Source: Lentzea californiensis
GTDB lineage: Bacteria; Actinomycetota; Actinomycetes; Mycobacteriales; Pseudonocardiaceae
DNA length: 64,000 bases
Direction of reading: 5' to 3'
Assembly (NCBI RefSeq): GCF_024648825.1
Contig: NZ_JANBBE010000004.1
Coordinates: 1 to 64,000, forward strand
In this document: one piece after another, positions 49,646-58,557 of the stretch
Position numbering within the stretch: position 1 is the stretch's first letter
How the letters are laid out: every line of letters begins with the position of its first letter
Position numbers and translations under genes: made by a program
The notes under the pieces: generated by a model
What the model saw: only the letters and a program-made list of their open reading frames with translations
Database searches by the model: none
What the model was told of the DNA's origin: nothing

Positions 49646-52600
49646 TCACGACCGGCCTCCCGCGATGGCGAGGGTGACGGCCTTGGTGACGGCCGCGATC
49701 AGTTCGGCCATCTGCTCGTCGGACAGCAGCACCGGCACCCGCGCGACCTCCTCCTGCACGGTCGCGTTCTGCCGCATGGACGCCAGCAGCTCGTCGATGT
49801 CGGGCTCGCGCAGCAGGCTGTAGTGGTCCGCCTCCAGCTCGACGACCACCGGGTCGGTGACCGAGAAGCCCTCGCTGCCCTCGATGAACGAGTAGTCGTC
49901 GCCCTGCGCCTTGAAGATGGTGAGCGGCGCGGTGATCGTCCGCTCGGCCAGTTCACCGAAGGTGTACTTGAAGGAGAACGTCTCGGTGACGATCTTGATG
50001 ATCCGCCGCACGAGCTCGCTGTCGAGGTCGCGGAACTCGCCGCTGACGAACGCCGCGAAGCTGTCCTCGTCCCGCGCGACCTCCAGGCACCGGGAGAGGC
50101 GGGCGTCGGTGATGCTGCCCGCGAACACCGAGAAGAGGATCGTCACGAACGCGCTGTTGTCGTACGAGGCCTCGTCGCTGTCCCGTTCCGAGCGCACCTT
50201 CGGCGAGCCCGGCGCGATGAGGTACAGGTTCTCGACCACCTCGCCCGCCTGCTCGAGCTGGTAGGCCGTCTCGAACGCGACCCGCGCGCCGAAGGAGTAG
50301 CCCCACAACGTGTACGGGCCCTCCGGCTGCACCTCCTTGATCGCCTCGATGTCGGCGGCGGCCATCTCGCGGATCGTGCCGTACGGCGCCTCGCCCTCGT
50401 TGATGCCGTGCGCCTGCACGCCGTAGAACGGGCGCTCCGAACGACTTGCGAGCGTGCGCAGGTTCATCGGGTAGCCGCCGAGCCCCGGCCAGCAGAAGAC
50501 GGGAGCGCCGTCCCCGCCGGGCTGCAACGGGACCAGCCGTGAGATCGGTCCCTCGTGCAGGCCGTCGACGCGCCGGGAGAGCTGCTCGATCGTCGGCGAC
50601 TCGAAGAGCACCTGCAGCGGCAGGCTGGTGCCGAAGTCCTTGTTGATGCGGTTGACGAGCCCGACCGCGATCAGCGAGTTGCCGCCGGTCTCGAAGAAGT
50701 CGTCGTGCGTCGAGACGGTCTCGCGCTTCATCAGCTTCTTCCACATCTCGCTGATGCGGCGCTCGGTGACGGTGCGCGGCGCGACGAACGGCCGGTCCTG
50801 GTCGTCGACGTTGGTCTTGTCCGACTTCTCCAGGGCCTTGACGTCGATCTTGCCGTTCGCGGTGACCGGCAGCGCGTCGAGCACCACGACCTTGTTCGGG
50901 ATCATGTAGTCCGGCAGGAAGTTGACCAGGTCGTCGCGGATCAGCTCGGCCGGGCCCTTCATGTGGACGACGTCCTCCTTCATGCCGGGGCTGCGGCGCT
51001 GGTCGTAGGAGACCTTGCCGCCCAGGAAGAAGTACGACGGGCCGTCCTGCTGACCGGCGGCCTTCAGGATGTCGCAGATCCGCTTGGCCGACGGGAGGTC
51101 GTTGTTCGTCTTCGAGCTGTAGCCCGACGACATGAAGCCGAGGTCGACGTCGTTGGCGGACAACCGGTGCATGGTCCGGCCGAGGTCGATGTAGCGCCGC
51201 CACAGCTCCGTCGACCGGCCGATGGCGCTGATGCCGAAGCTCGCGCGCTCGTAGACCGCCTGGTTGATCGCGATGACGTGCTTGCGCAGCACCAGTTCGT
51301 CGGACACCCGCTCGAACTCGCCGCCGGCGTAGCGGTACTGGCCGCCGGGCAGGTTCGCGACGCGGCCGGGGTGCGTCTGGACGTAGATGTCGACCTCGTC
51401 CTCGCGGACACCGGTGTACGCGCACAGTTCGAACGTGCCGAGGTAGTAGTCCTCATCGTCGACGTCGAGCAGGGCCTTGGTCTCCGGCGTGTACGCGGAG
51501 GCCTTGATGTCCAGGCCGTAACCGGGCAGGACCTCCTCGAAGAGCCCGACCATGTGGCCGGTCTCGATCTCCAGGACCTCCTGGATGTTGTTGAGGTACA
51601 CCGCCTCGATCGCGGCCTTGTGCCCGATGAAGTGCAGCTTCGCCTGCACCTCGAAGCTTTCCTCGAGCGGCTTGATCAGCACGAGCTGGTGGCGCAGCGG
51701 GTGGTAGTAGTACAACCCGGCCGGCAGCCCCGCGATGTGGTGCAGTTCCAGGTGGAGCTGGGTCGCGTAGAGCGAACCCGGCGACGCGTAGCCGTACTTC
51801 GGCAGCAGCCGCTGGTCGCTGAAGTGCGCGCCGAAGTAGCGCAGGATCTCACCGAGTTCGGAGACGTGGACGGACTTCGGGTCCTGGGAGCCGGCACCGA
51901 TCGGCTTGCGTTCCAGCAACCGCGCCAGATCGGCGCCGGTGACCTGGCCGCCCTCGTAGAAGCGGTAGGACTTGCGCGAGAAGACGACCTTGCGCTGCAG
52001 GCACGAGGCTTCCTCGCCGGGCAGTTCGAAGCTCTGCCGGTCGGCGAGGTCGTCGCGCACCCCGGGGTTCGACAGCTGCGCGCGGACCTGCAGCCGGCTG
52101 GACTTCGACTGGTGGTGCGAACCGGCGTTGCCCTGGTCCATCAGGGCGGCTTCCTTGGGGTTCAGCTCGACGCACGCGATCAGGTTCTGGAACCCGGTGC
52201 GCTCGTCCTCCTTGACGATCACCGCGGCGTTGCGCACCCAGTCGTGCGTCTCGATCGCGAGCCGGATCTCGTCCAGCTCGACCCGGTAGCCGCGCAGCTT
52301 GACCTGGCTGTCCGCGCGGCCGGCGAACTGCACCGTGCCGTCGAGGTTCTGCGTCACGAGGTCGCCGGTGCGGAACATGCCGTCCACGAACCGTTCCTCG
52401 GTCAGCTCCGGCTGGTGCAGGTAGCCGCGGGCGACCTGGGCGCCGCCGATGTAGAGCTCACCGATCTCGCCGGGCGTGACCATGTCGCGGTTGTCGTCGA
52501 GCACCAGGTACGTCGTGTTCGCGACGGGCAGGCCGATCGAGATCGACTTCGGGGCTTCGGCGAGTGCGGCGGGGTCGACCACGTACGACGACGAGTTGAT

Positions 52601-53509
52601 CGTCGTCTCCGTCGGCCCGTAGAGGTTGATGAGGCCCACGTTCGGCATGTCCGCGAAGAACGCCTGCGCCAGCGTGCGGGACAACGCCTCGCCGCCGCTG
52701 AAGACCTGCTTCAGCGAGGTGACGGTGTGGAACTCCTCGGTGTCGATCAGCGCCTGGAGCAGCGTCGGCACGCACTGCAGCGTGGTGACGCCCTGCTCGC
52801 GCATGGTCTCGATCAGCATCTCGGGGTCGCGGTAGATGCCGGGCCGGCCCATCACCACGGTGCTGCCGACCGCGGGGGCGAGGATCTCCCACTGCGCCGC
52901 GTCGAAGCTCATCGGGGTCTTCTGCACCACGCGCTTCGTGCCGTCGATGGCGTGCGCGTCGTGCAGCCACAGCATCTGGTTGACGATGCTGCGGTGTTCG
53001 ATCATCACGCCCTTGGGCCGGCCGGTGCTGCCCGAGGTGTAGATGATGTACGCGAGACTGTTGTGGGCAGGGGAGAAGCCGTCGTCGAACGCCTCGTCGC
53101 AGTCGTCGAGCGTGACGATCCTCGTTGTGCCGGGGGCGAGTTCGGCCAGGCGTTGCTTGAGCGCGGGCTGCGTCACGACGACCTTCGTGCGCGAGTCCTC
53201 GATCATGTACCGGAGCCGCTCCTCGGGGTACTCCGGGCTCAGCGGCAGGTAGGCGCCGCCGGCGCAGAGGATCCCCCACGCTCCGACCACGAGGTCCAGT
53301 GACGGCTCGACGAACATGCCGACGCAGTCGTCCTCGCTGATGCCGAGCCGCCGCAGGTGTGTGGCCAGCGCGGAACTCTGCTCGAAGAGTTCGCCGTAGG
53401 TGATGCTCTGTTCACCGAAGACGACGGCCGTGCGATCAGGGTGTTCCTCGACCTGCTTGCGCAGCAGGTCGGGAAGGCAGCCGCCGTCCACTTCAGCTTC
53501 GTGCGACAT
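49646..53509 (-). CDS. indC: Indigoidine synthetase-type NRPS (A-Ox-T-TE)
   Basis: This 1287-residue single-module NRPS matches IndC/BpsA, which activates L-glutamine, cyclises and oxidises it, and gives the blue pigment indigoidine. Adenylation motifs: A3 YIIYTSGSTGRPKGV (155-169), A5 LYGPTETT (297-304), A7 RTGDL (380-384), A8 GRADSQVKLRGYRVE (397-411), A10 TANGKID near 885. An FMN-dependent oxidase domain of about 350 residues is inserted between A8 and A10 (VVFSRKSYRFYEGGQVTGAD to FFLGGKVSYDQRRSPG). The carrier site is DDFFETGGNSL near 943, and the thioesterase has GYSFG near 1070. The last 33 residues resemble half of a tautomerase. GGGGGA precedes ATG 53509. Confidence 0.93.
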   Translation of the reverse strand: MSHEAEVDGGCLPDLLRKQVEEHPDRTAVVFGEQSITYGELFEQSSALATHLRRLGISEDDCVGMFVEPSLDLVVGAWGILCAGGAYLPLSPEYPEERLRYMIEDSRTKVVVTQPALKQRLAELAPGTTRIVTLDDCDEAFDDGFSPAHNSLAYIIYTSGSTGRPKGVMIEHRSIVNQMLWLHDAHAIDGTKRVVQKTPMSFDAAQWEILAPAVGSTVVMGRPGIYRDPEMLIETMREQGVTTLQCVPTLLQALIDTEEFHTVTSLKQVFSGGEALSRTLAQAFFADMPNVGLINLYGPTETTINSSSYVVDPAALAEAPKSISIGLPVANTTYLVLDDNRDMVTPGEIGELYIGGAQVARGYLHQPELTEERFVDGMFRTGDLVTQNLDGTVQFAGRADSQVKLRGYRVELDEIRLAIETHDWVRNAAVIVKEDERTGFQNLIACVELNPKEAALMDQGNAGSHHQSKSSRLQVRAQLSNPGVRDDLADRQSFELPGEEASCLQRKVVFSRKSYRFYEGGQVTGADLARLLERKPIGAGSQDPKSVHVSELGEILRYFGAHFSDQRLLPKYGYASPGSLYATQLHLELHHIAGLPAGLYYYHPLRHQLVLIKPLEESFEVQAKLHFIGHKAAIEAVYLNNIQEVLEIETGHMVGLFEEVLPGYGLDIKASAYTPETKALLDVDDEDYYLGTFELCAYTGVREDEVDIYVQTHPGRVANLPGGQYRYAGGEFERVSDELVLRKHVIAINQAVYERASFGISAIGRSTELWRRYIDLGRTMHRLSANDVDLGFMSSGYSSKTNNDLPSAKRICDILKAAGQQDGPSYFFLGGKVSYDQRRSPGMKEDVVHMKGPAELIRDDLVNFLPDYMIPNKVVVLDALPVTANGKIDVKALEKSDKTNVDDQDRPFVAPRTVTERRISEMWKKLMKRETVSTHDDFFETGGNSLIAVGLVNRINKDFGTSLPLQVLFESPTIEQLSRRVDGLHEGPISRLVPLQPGGDGAPVFCWPGLGGYPMNLRTLASRSERPFYGVQAHGINEGEAPYGTIREMAAADIEAIKEVQPEGPYTLWGYSFGARVAFETAYQLEQAGEVVENLYLIAPGSPKVRSERDSDEASYDNSAFVTILFSVFAGSITDARLSRCLEVARDEDSFAAFVSGEFRDLDSELVRRIIKIVTETFSFKYTFGELAERTITAPLTIFKAQGDDYSFIEGSEGFSVTDPVVVELEADHYSLLREPDIDELLASMRQNATVQEEVARVPVLLSDEQMAELIAAVTKAVTLAIAGGRS

Positions 53510-53869
53510 CTCAGAAGTCCCCCAAGCGGTCAGCAGGCGTGAGTCGGTGCGAGCACGTTCTTGGTTAGTTGAAGAACGTATGAGTGACGGCTCGAAACCC
53601 GCTGGAGCGATCGACCTGGTGGACAGCCGCAGAGGTCTACCAGAACAGCCTTGAGGAGCAACGGATTCTCACCGGCTGAGACGGTGGTTCGGTGGCGAAT
53701 GGTCGCCCCACTGTCCACAATGGCCACCGTGTTGGCGAGCACGATCAGGTGGCGATGATCGCCGGGTCGCCGTTGGCAATGGAACCGTGCCCGAAGGCCA
53801 GTCCCTGCAACGCGACGAGCAGCCATTCCGTGCCGCAGCGAATTCGCGGGTCTGCGGTACAACGAACGT
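53510..53869. promoter_or_regulatory. Divergent control region with ACGTTCTT-N9-AAGAACGT palindrome
   Basis: These 360 bp separate the NRPS operon from the STAND ATPase gene and hold no supported gene. ACGTTCTT (53555-53562) and AAGAACGT (53572-53579) form a perfect 8-base inverted repeat 46 bases upstream of the NRPS start. It is a good place for a repressor or activator of the pigment operon. No regulator gene is recognised next to it other than the STAND protein, which has no DNA-binding domain. Confidence 0.55.
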
Positions 53870-55750
53870 GTGCACAACGAGGTGAACGGGGACGTCCACG
53901 GCACCGTGGTGCAGGCGCGGGACGTCTACCTGCAGTCACGCGCCCCGACCGCGCTCGACGGACTGCCCCCGGTCGCCGCCGGGTTCACCGGCAGGGAGGC
54001 CGACCTGACGGCCGTCGCCGAGGCGTTGAGCAGCCCGCAACCGGTCGTGGTGTCGACGGGCCTGGCCGGCGTCGGCAAGACCACGCTCGCGGTCAAGGCG
54101 GCCCACGACGCCGTCGCCGCGGGCCAGTTCCCCGGTGGCGTGCTGTTCGTGGACCTCCAGGGTTACTCGCCGGGCACGCGCGTCGAACCGCTGATCGCGC
54201 TCGCCACGTTCCTCGGCGCACTCGGCGTGGTCAGGGTGCCCGAGTCGCAACCGGAACGGGAAGCGCTCTACCGCTCCAGGCTCGCCCAGCGCCGGCCGAC
54301 GCTCGTGGTGCTGGACAACGCTTCCTCCTCCGAACAGGTCCGTCCGCTGCTGCCGCCGGGCGACCAGCACCGCGTGCTCGTGACCAGCCGCCACACGCTG
54401 GGCGACCTGCAGGGAGCCCGTCGCCTGTCTCTGGAGGTCCTGCCCGCCGGGGACTCGGTGGCGATGCTGGCGAACCTGACGCGCGCCACCGACCCCGCCG
54501 ACCAGCGGGTGGCGTCCGCGCCGGAGACCGCGCACGAGATTTCCGAGCTCTGCGGACGGTTGCCGCTCGCGCTCGGCATCGTCGCCGCTCTGCTGTCCGA
54601 CGACCCCGGCCTCCCACTCGCCGACCTCGTCGTGCTGTTGGAACAGGCCCGGCTCACCGAGCTGAGCTATCACGAGGACGTGGCCGTGCGGGCGGCGTTC
54701 GACCTCTCCCACGACCGGCTCGACCCGGCCGAACAGCGGCTGTTCCGGTTGCTGTCGCTCAACCCCGGCCGTCAGGTCAGCACCGGGGCCGCCGCGGCCC
54801 TGGCAGGGCAACCGGTGCGGGCGACCCAGAAGCTGCTGGCGGGCCTGCGTCGCGCGCACATGATCGAGAGCGGCGAACCGCACGGCTGGTTCCGGTTCCA
54901 CGACCTGCTTCGTCTGTACGCGGCGGAACACTGCGCAGCCGACGACGAAGAGGTGCGTCACGCTGCGTGCGTTCGCTTGATCGACTACTGCGTCCAGGCG
55001 GCGGGCCAGGCAGAGCAACAACGGGCCGAGCGCAGCAACATCGTCGCGGTCGTCCAACTCGCGCACGGGCTCGGCCGCTACGAGGAAGTGCTGGGCATGG
55101 CCTTCGCCCTGGGCACGTTCCGGTTCTACGGCCGCCGCAACAGCGAGGAGGGATTTCTCACCTACGAACTGGCACGCGACGCCGCGGTGCGTCTCGGCGA
55201 CGGGGACAGCGAAGCCAAGGCACTGCGCGGGCTCGGCTGGATCCACCGCGAAGCGGGGCACGACGAGGCCGCGTACGCGCGGTTCGACCAGGCTGCCGCG
55301 GCCAGCAGGGAACTGGGCGACCGCGCGGGAGAGGGCAGGGCCCTGCACAGCCTGGGCACACTCGCCCGCAAGAAGAACGACTTCTCCTCGGCGTGGACGC
55401 ACTACCGCAGGGCGCTGACCGTGTACCGCGACGGCGGCGAGCGGGTGGGCGAGGGCCAGATCCGTTACGACATGGGCATCCTCGCCGACGACGAGTCTCA
55501 ACCGGACCTCGCTGTCGAGCACTTCCACGCCGGCGCCGAGATCTTCGCGGAGGTCGGCCGCCTCGATCTGGTCGGTCGTGTGCACAAGAGGCTCGCGCTG
55601 ATCGCGTCGGACTCCGGACGACAGGAGGAAGCGCAACACCACCTGAACGCCGCTCACGCCGCCTACCTCGCGGGAGGGCACGAGAAGTGGGCCAGGCAGC
55701 TGTGGCAGCAGTTCCGGAAAGCCTTGCGCGGCAGGCGTTCGCGTGAGTGA
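53870..55750 (+). CDS. STAND (NB-ARC) ATPase with TPR repeats
   Basis: This 626-residue protein starts at GTG 53870. The N-terminus carries the short NEVNGDVHGTVVQARDV motif that heads many actinobacterial NB-ARC proteins. The NTPase has Walker A GLAGVGKTT (64-72), Walker B TLVVLDNASS near 143, and RHTLGDL as sensor region. A winged-helix follows (LCGRLPLALGIVAALL), and about 430-615 are TPR-like helices (ALRGLGWIHREAGHDEAAYA; ALHSLGTLARKKNDFSSAWT). It lacks the SARP DNA-binding domain of AfsR. It is a signalling or defence switch; divergence from the NRPS suggests pathway control, unproven. Confidence 0.83.
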   Translation: MHNEVNGDVHGTVVQARDVYLQSRAPTALDGLPPVAAGFTGREADLTAVAEALSSPQPVVVSTGLAGVGKTTLAVKAAHDAVAAGQFPGGVLFVDLQGYSPGTRVEPLIALATFLGALGVVRVPESQPEREALYRSRLAQRRPTLVVLDNASSSEQVRPLLPPGDQHRVLVTSRHTLGDLQGARRLSLEVLPAGDSVAMLANLTRATDPADQRVASAPETAHEISELCGRLPLALGIVAALLSDDPGLPLADLVVLLEQARLTELSYHEDVAVRAAFDLSHDRLDPAEQRLFRLLSLNPGRQVSTGAAAALAGQPVRATQKLLAGLRRAHMIESGEPHGWFRFHDLLRLYAAEHCAADDEEVRHAACVRLIDYCVQAAGQAEQQRAERSNIVAVVQLAHGLGRYEEVLGMAFALGTFRFYGRRNSEEGFLTYELARDAAVRLGDGDSEAKALRGLGWIHREAGHDEAAYARFDQAAAASRELGDRAGEGRALHSLGTLARKKNDFSSAWTHYRRALTVYRDGGERVGEGQIRYDMGILADDESQPDLAVEHFHAGAEIFAEVGRLDLVGRVHKRLALIASDSGRQEEAQHHLNAAHAAYLAGGHEKWARQLWQQFRKALRGRRSRE

Positions 55751-55758
55751 CCCTTCGG

Positions 55759-56052
55759 TCAGGCGTCGGCCGGGTTCTTGCGATCGGTGTGGCCCAGGGA
55801 ACGCTCCGGCGCCACCCGGTCGCGCACGAGCTGCTTGAGCGCCGCGAGGTCCGGGAAGCCCTCCTCGGCCTTGCGCGACCACAGGGTCTCGCCGTCGAGC
55901 CGCACGTCGAACACGCCGCCGGTACCGGGGATCAGCGCGACCTCGCCCAGTTCCGCGGTGAACGTGGTCAGCAGCTCCTGCGCGGTCCAGCCCGCGCGCA
56001 GCAGCCAGCGGCACTGGGTGCAGTACTCGATCTCCAGACGCGGTGTTCTCAT
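55759..56052 (-). CDS. SelT/SelW/SelH (Rdx-type) family protein
   Basis: This 97-residue protein has the Rdx thioredoxin-like fold with a C-x-x-C motif (C11-T-Q-C14 in EIEYCTQCRW). WLLRAGWTAQELLTTFTAEL, PGTGGVFDVRLDGETLWSRK and GFPDLAALKQLVRDRV follow, the typical family pattern. It is a likely redox protein of unknown partner. ATG 56052 overlaps the stop of the upstream regulator (ATGA). It ends 8 bp from the convergent STAND gene. Confidence 0.88.
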   Translation of the reverse strand: MRTPRLEIEYCTQCRWLLRAGWTAQELLTTFTAELGEVALIPGTGGVFDVRLDGETLWSRKAEEGFPDLAALKQLVRDRVAPERSLGHTDRKNPADA

Positions 56053-56924
56053 GTCCGGTTCTTGACAGACTCGCCGGAGCGGGTCGCGTCCCTGCCCCAG
56101 CTGGCCAGCAGCTGCAGCGCCTCGGCGGACGGCGTACCGGGCTCGGCGTGGTAGGTGGTCAGGAACAGGTCCGGCTCGCTCGGCATCCGCAGCGTCTCGT
56201 ACGACAGCGCCATCTCGCCCACGAGCGGGTGGCGGAGCGCCTTCGTGCCGAACGACTTCTCCTTGACGTCGTGCTTGGCCCAGAGCTGCCGGAACAGCTC
56301 GCTCTTCACCGACAGCTCCCCGATCAGGGCGGTGAGCTCGGGGTCGTTCGGGTAGCACCCGGCGTCCATCCGCAGGAACCCGACGACGTCGGCGGCCTTG
56401 CTCTCCCAGTTGACGAAGAGCTCCTGGTAGGAGGTCCGGAGGAAGATGAAGCGCGCCCAGTTCCGGTCGCGCGGCTCCAGCTCGGCCCAGTCGCCGAACA
56501 GCGCCGCGGCCATCGGGTTCCACGCGAGGACGTCCGAGCGGCGGCCTCCGATGTAGGCGGGCACGCCGATGTTGTCGAGCAGGTGCTTCAGGGCCGGCCG
56601 GACACCGCGTGAGGCCTTTTTCTTCTTCTTGTTGTCGTGCGGGCAGGCCGTCAGGTTGCGCAGGTGCGTCTGCTCGGCCTCGTCGAGCCGCAACGCGCGT
56701 GCGATCGAGTCCAGCACCTCGTCCGAGACGTTGCGGCCGTTGCCCTGCTCGAGACGCGTGTAGTACGCCACCGAGACGCCCGCGAGCTGCGCCAGCTCCT
56801 CGCGGCGCAGGCCTGGCACGCGGCGGGTGCGGCCGTAGCGGGGCAGCCCGACGTCGTCGGGGGACAGCCGCGCCCGGCGGCTGCGCAGGAACTCGCTCAG
56901 CTCGGTGCGCGGGTCGACGTCCAT
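56049..56924 (-). CDS. XRE/MmyB-type transcriptional regulator
   Basis: This 291-residue regulator has an N-terminal XRE helix-turn-helix (about 12-80: SEFLRSRRARLSPDDVGLPR, then LRREELAQLAGVSVAYYTRL). Its C-terminal MmyB-like ligand-binding (PAS-like) domain (about 105-270) contains AWNPMAAALFGDWAELEPRD and YPNDPELTALIGELSVKSEL. A KKKKK stretch links them. In actinobacteria such regulators usually repress a divergent oxidoreductase gene; the alcohol dehydrogenase at 57068 fits. ATG 56924 is the family start. Confidence 0.88.
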   Translation of the reverse strand: MDVDPRTELSEFLRSRRARLSPDDVGLPRYGRTRRVPGLRREELAQLAGVSVAYYTRLEQGNGRNVSDEVLDSIARALRLDEAEQTHLRNLTACPHDNKKKKKASRGVRPALKHLLDNIGVPAYIGGRRSDVLAWNPMAAALFGDWAELEPRDRNWARFIFLRTSYQELFVNWESKAADVVGFLRMDAGCYPNDPELTALIGELSVKSELFRQLWAKHDVKEKSFGTKALRHPLVGEMALSYETLRMPSEPDLFLTTYHAEPGTPSAEALQLLASWGRDATRSGESVKNRT

Positions 56925-56954
56925 GCACCCGAGTATTCCCGGCCTGGGCGGACC

Positions 56955-56981
56955 GTGCCTGCTACTGCTGGTGGTAGGCAC
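56955..56981. promoter_or_regulatory. Inverted repeat GTGCCT-N15-AGGCAC in divergent region
   Basis: The 6-base arms are perfect and lie between the XRE/MmyB regulator and the alcohol dehydrogenase. This is the expected place for the regulator's operator. Confidence 0.45.
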
Positions 56982-57067
56982 GCCAGTCGTACGAAGAACA
57001 GGTGGCTGGGTAGCTCTCCCGAAGCGGCGCAGTGTCTTCAACGACACGACGACGAGGAGAGAAACTG

Positions 57068-58108
57068 ATGAGCACCGTCGCTGCCTACGCCGCTCCAGCA
57101 CCCAAGGCACCGCTGGAGCGCACCACCATCGAACGTCGCGCGGTCGGCGCGCACGACGTCCTGATCGACATCAAGTTCGCGGGCATCTGCCACTCGGACA
57201 TCCACCAGGTCGACGAGGGCTGGGGCCAGGGCATCTTCCCGATGGTCCCGGGCCACGAGATCGCCGGCGTGGTCGTCGAGGTCGGCTCCGAGGTCACCCG
57301 CCACGCCGTCGGTGACCGCGTCGGCGTCGGCTGCATGGTCGACTCGTGCCGCGAGTGCGACAACTGCCTGCGCGGTTTCGAGCAGTACTGCACGGGCGGC
57401 AACACCATGACCTACAACGCTGTCGACCGCCACGGCGACGTCACCTACGGCGGTTACTCGAAGCAGATCGTCGTCGACGAGAACTTCGTCGTGCGGATCC
57501 CCGAAGGGCTCCCGCTGGACGTGGCCGCGCCGCTGCTGTGCGCGGGCATCACCGTCTACTCGCCGCTCAAGCACTGGGGCGTCGCACCGGGCAAGAAGGT
57601 CGCCGTCGTCGGCCTGGGCGGGCTCGGCCACATGGGCGTCAAGATCGCCGCCGCGCTCGGCGCCGAGGTCACCGTGCTGTCGCAGTCGCTGCGCAAGAAG
57701 GACGACGGGCTCAAGCTCGGCGCCCAGGACTACCGCGCGACCAGCGACCCGGCGACGTTCACCGAGCTCGCCGGCAAGTTCGACGTGATCCTGTCCACGG
57801 TGTCCGCGCCGCTCGACTTCGGTGCCTACCTCGGGCTGCTCAGGACCGACGGCGCGCTCGTGAACGTCGGCGCGCCGGAGGAGCCGATCTCGCTGAACCT
57901 GTTCGGGCTGCTCGGCGGACGCAAGACGCTCGCCGGCTCGATGATCGGCGGCATCGCGGAGACCCAGGAGATGCTGGACTTCTGTGCCGAGCACGGCCTC
58001 GGTTCGGAGATCGAGCTGATCGGCGCCGACGAGATCAACACCGCCTACGAGCGGGTGCAGTCGAGCGACGTGCGGTACCGGTTCGTGATCGACGCCGCCA
58101 CGATCTGA
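57068..58108 (+). CDS. Zinc-dependent NAD(P)-alcohol dehydrogenase (CAD/YahK-like)
   Basis: This 346-residue medium-chain dehydrogenase reduces aldehydes, probably with NADPH. Catalytic zinc ligands are C41 (GICHSD) and H63-E64 (VPGHEIAG); structural zinc cysteines are C94, C97, C100 and C108. The cofactor Rossmann motif is [12 protein letters not shown] near 180. The pattern fits the cinnamyl alcohol dehydrogenase/YahK group. ATG 57068 follows GGAGAG. The divergent XRE/MmyB gene is its likely regulator. Confidence 0.92.
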   Translation: MSTVAAYAAPAPKAPLERTTIERRAVGAHDVLIDIKFAGICHSDIHQVDEGWGQGIFPMVPGHEIAGVVVEVGSEVTRHAVGDRVGVGCMVDSCRECDNCLRGFEQYCTGGNTMTYNAVDRHGDVTYGGYSKQIVVDENFVVRIPEGLPLDVAAPLLCAGITVYSPLKHWGVAPGKKVAVVGLGGLGHMGVKIAAALGAEVTVLSQSLRKKDDGLKLGAQDYRATSDPATFTELAGKFDVILSTVSAPLDFGAYLGLLRTDGALVNVGAPEEPISLNLFGLLGGRKTLAGSMIGGIAETQEMLDFCAEHGLGSEIELIGADEINTAYERVQSSDVRYRFVIDAATI

Positions 58109-58126
58109 CGTCCGTGCCGTGCCCGC

Positions 58127-58498
58127 TCAGCCGGGCGGGCACGGCACCCCGGTCGCGTAGGCCTTCGTGGCGCCCGCGATCACCGTGTCGAGCTGCAGGA
58201 GGGTCTCCTGCAGCTCCTCGATCTGCTTCACCACCGACGACCGGTGCCCGTGCAGCTTGGCCAGCACCTCCGGCGCCGCCACCCCCGTCACCACACACGG
58301 CAGCATCTCCAGGATCGACGCGCTGGAAATTCCCGCGGCGTAGAGCTGCTGGATCAGCCGCACCCGGCCGACGGCGTTCTCGATGTAGCGCCGTTGCCCG
58401 CTCTCGCTGCGTTCGGACGCGAGAAGGCCCTGCTCCTCGTAGTAGCGCAACGCGCGCACGCTCACGCCCGTGCGTTCCGCCAGCTCACCGATGCGCAT
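58127..58498 (-). CDS. MerR-family transcriptional regulator (redox-enzyme linked)
   Basis: This 123-residue MerR protein has the winged helix (MRIGELAERTGVSVRALRYY, then SGQRRYIENAVGRVRLIQQL). A dimerisation helix follows (VVKQIEELQETLLQLDTVIA), with Cys in LPCVVTG and VPCPPG that could sense redox state or a ligand. It is divergent from an old yellow enzyme gene with a shared inverted repeat, so it probably activates or represses that enzyme. The inducer is unknown. Confidence 0.88.
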   Translation of the reverse strand: MRIGELAERTGVSVRALRYYEEQGLLASERSESGQRRYIENAVGRVRLIQQLYAAGISSASILEMLPCVVTGVAAPEVLAKLHGHRSSVVKQIEELQETLLQLDTVIAGATKAYATGVPCPPG

Positions 58499-58523
58499 GA
58501 GACCTCCGCCACAAAAGCTACCT

Positions 58524-58539
58524 CTGACGTCAATGTCAG
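58524..58539. promoter_or_regulatory. MerR-type operator CTGAC-N6-GTCAG
   Basis: CTGAC (58524-58528) and GTCAG (58535-58539) are perfect arms around GTCAAT, in the 59-bp gap between the MerR and old yellow enzyme genes. On the minus strand TTGACGTCAG resembles a -35 start. Confidence 0.5.
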
Positions 58540-58557
58540 TTTTCTAGCCTAGCTCTC

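Noticed and set aside
50555-53302. Plus-strand open frame of 915 codons inside the NRPS gene
   Set aside because: It lies wholly opposite the NRPS, whose motifs are certain, and has the biased composition of a GC-rich shadow.
53936-56014. Minus-strand open frame of 692 codons opposite the STAND gene
   Set aside because: It is antisense to a protein with clear P-loop and TPR motifs, with shadow-type composition.
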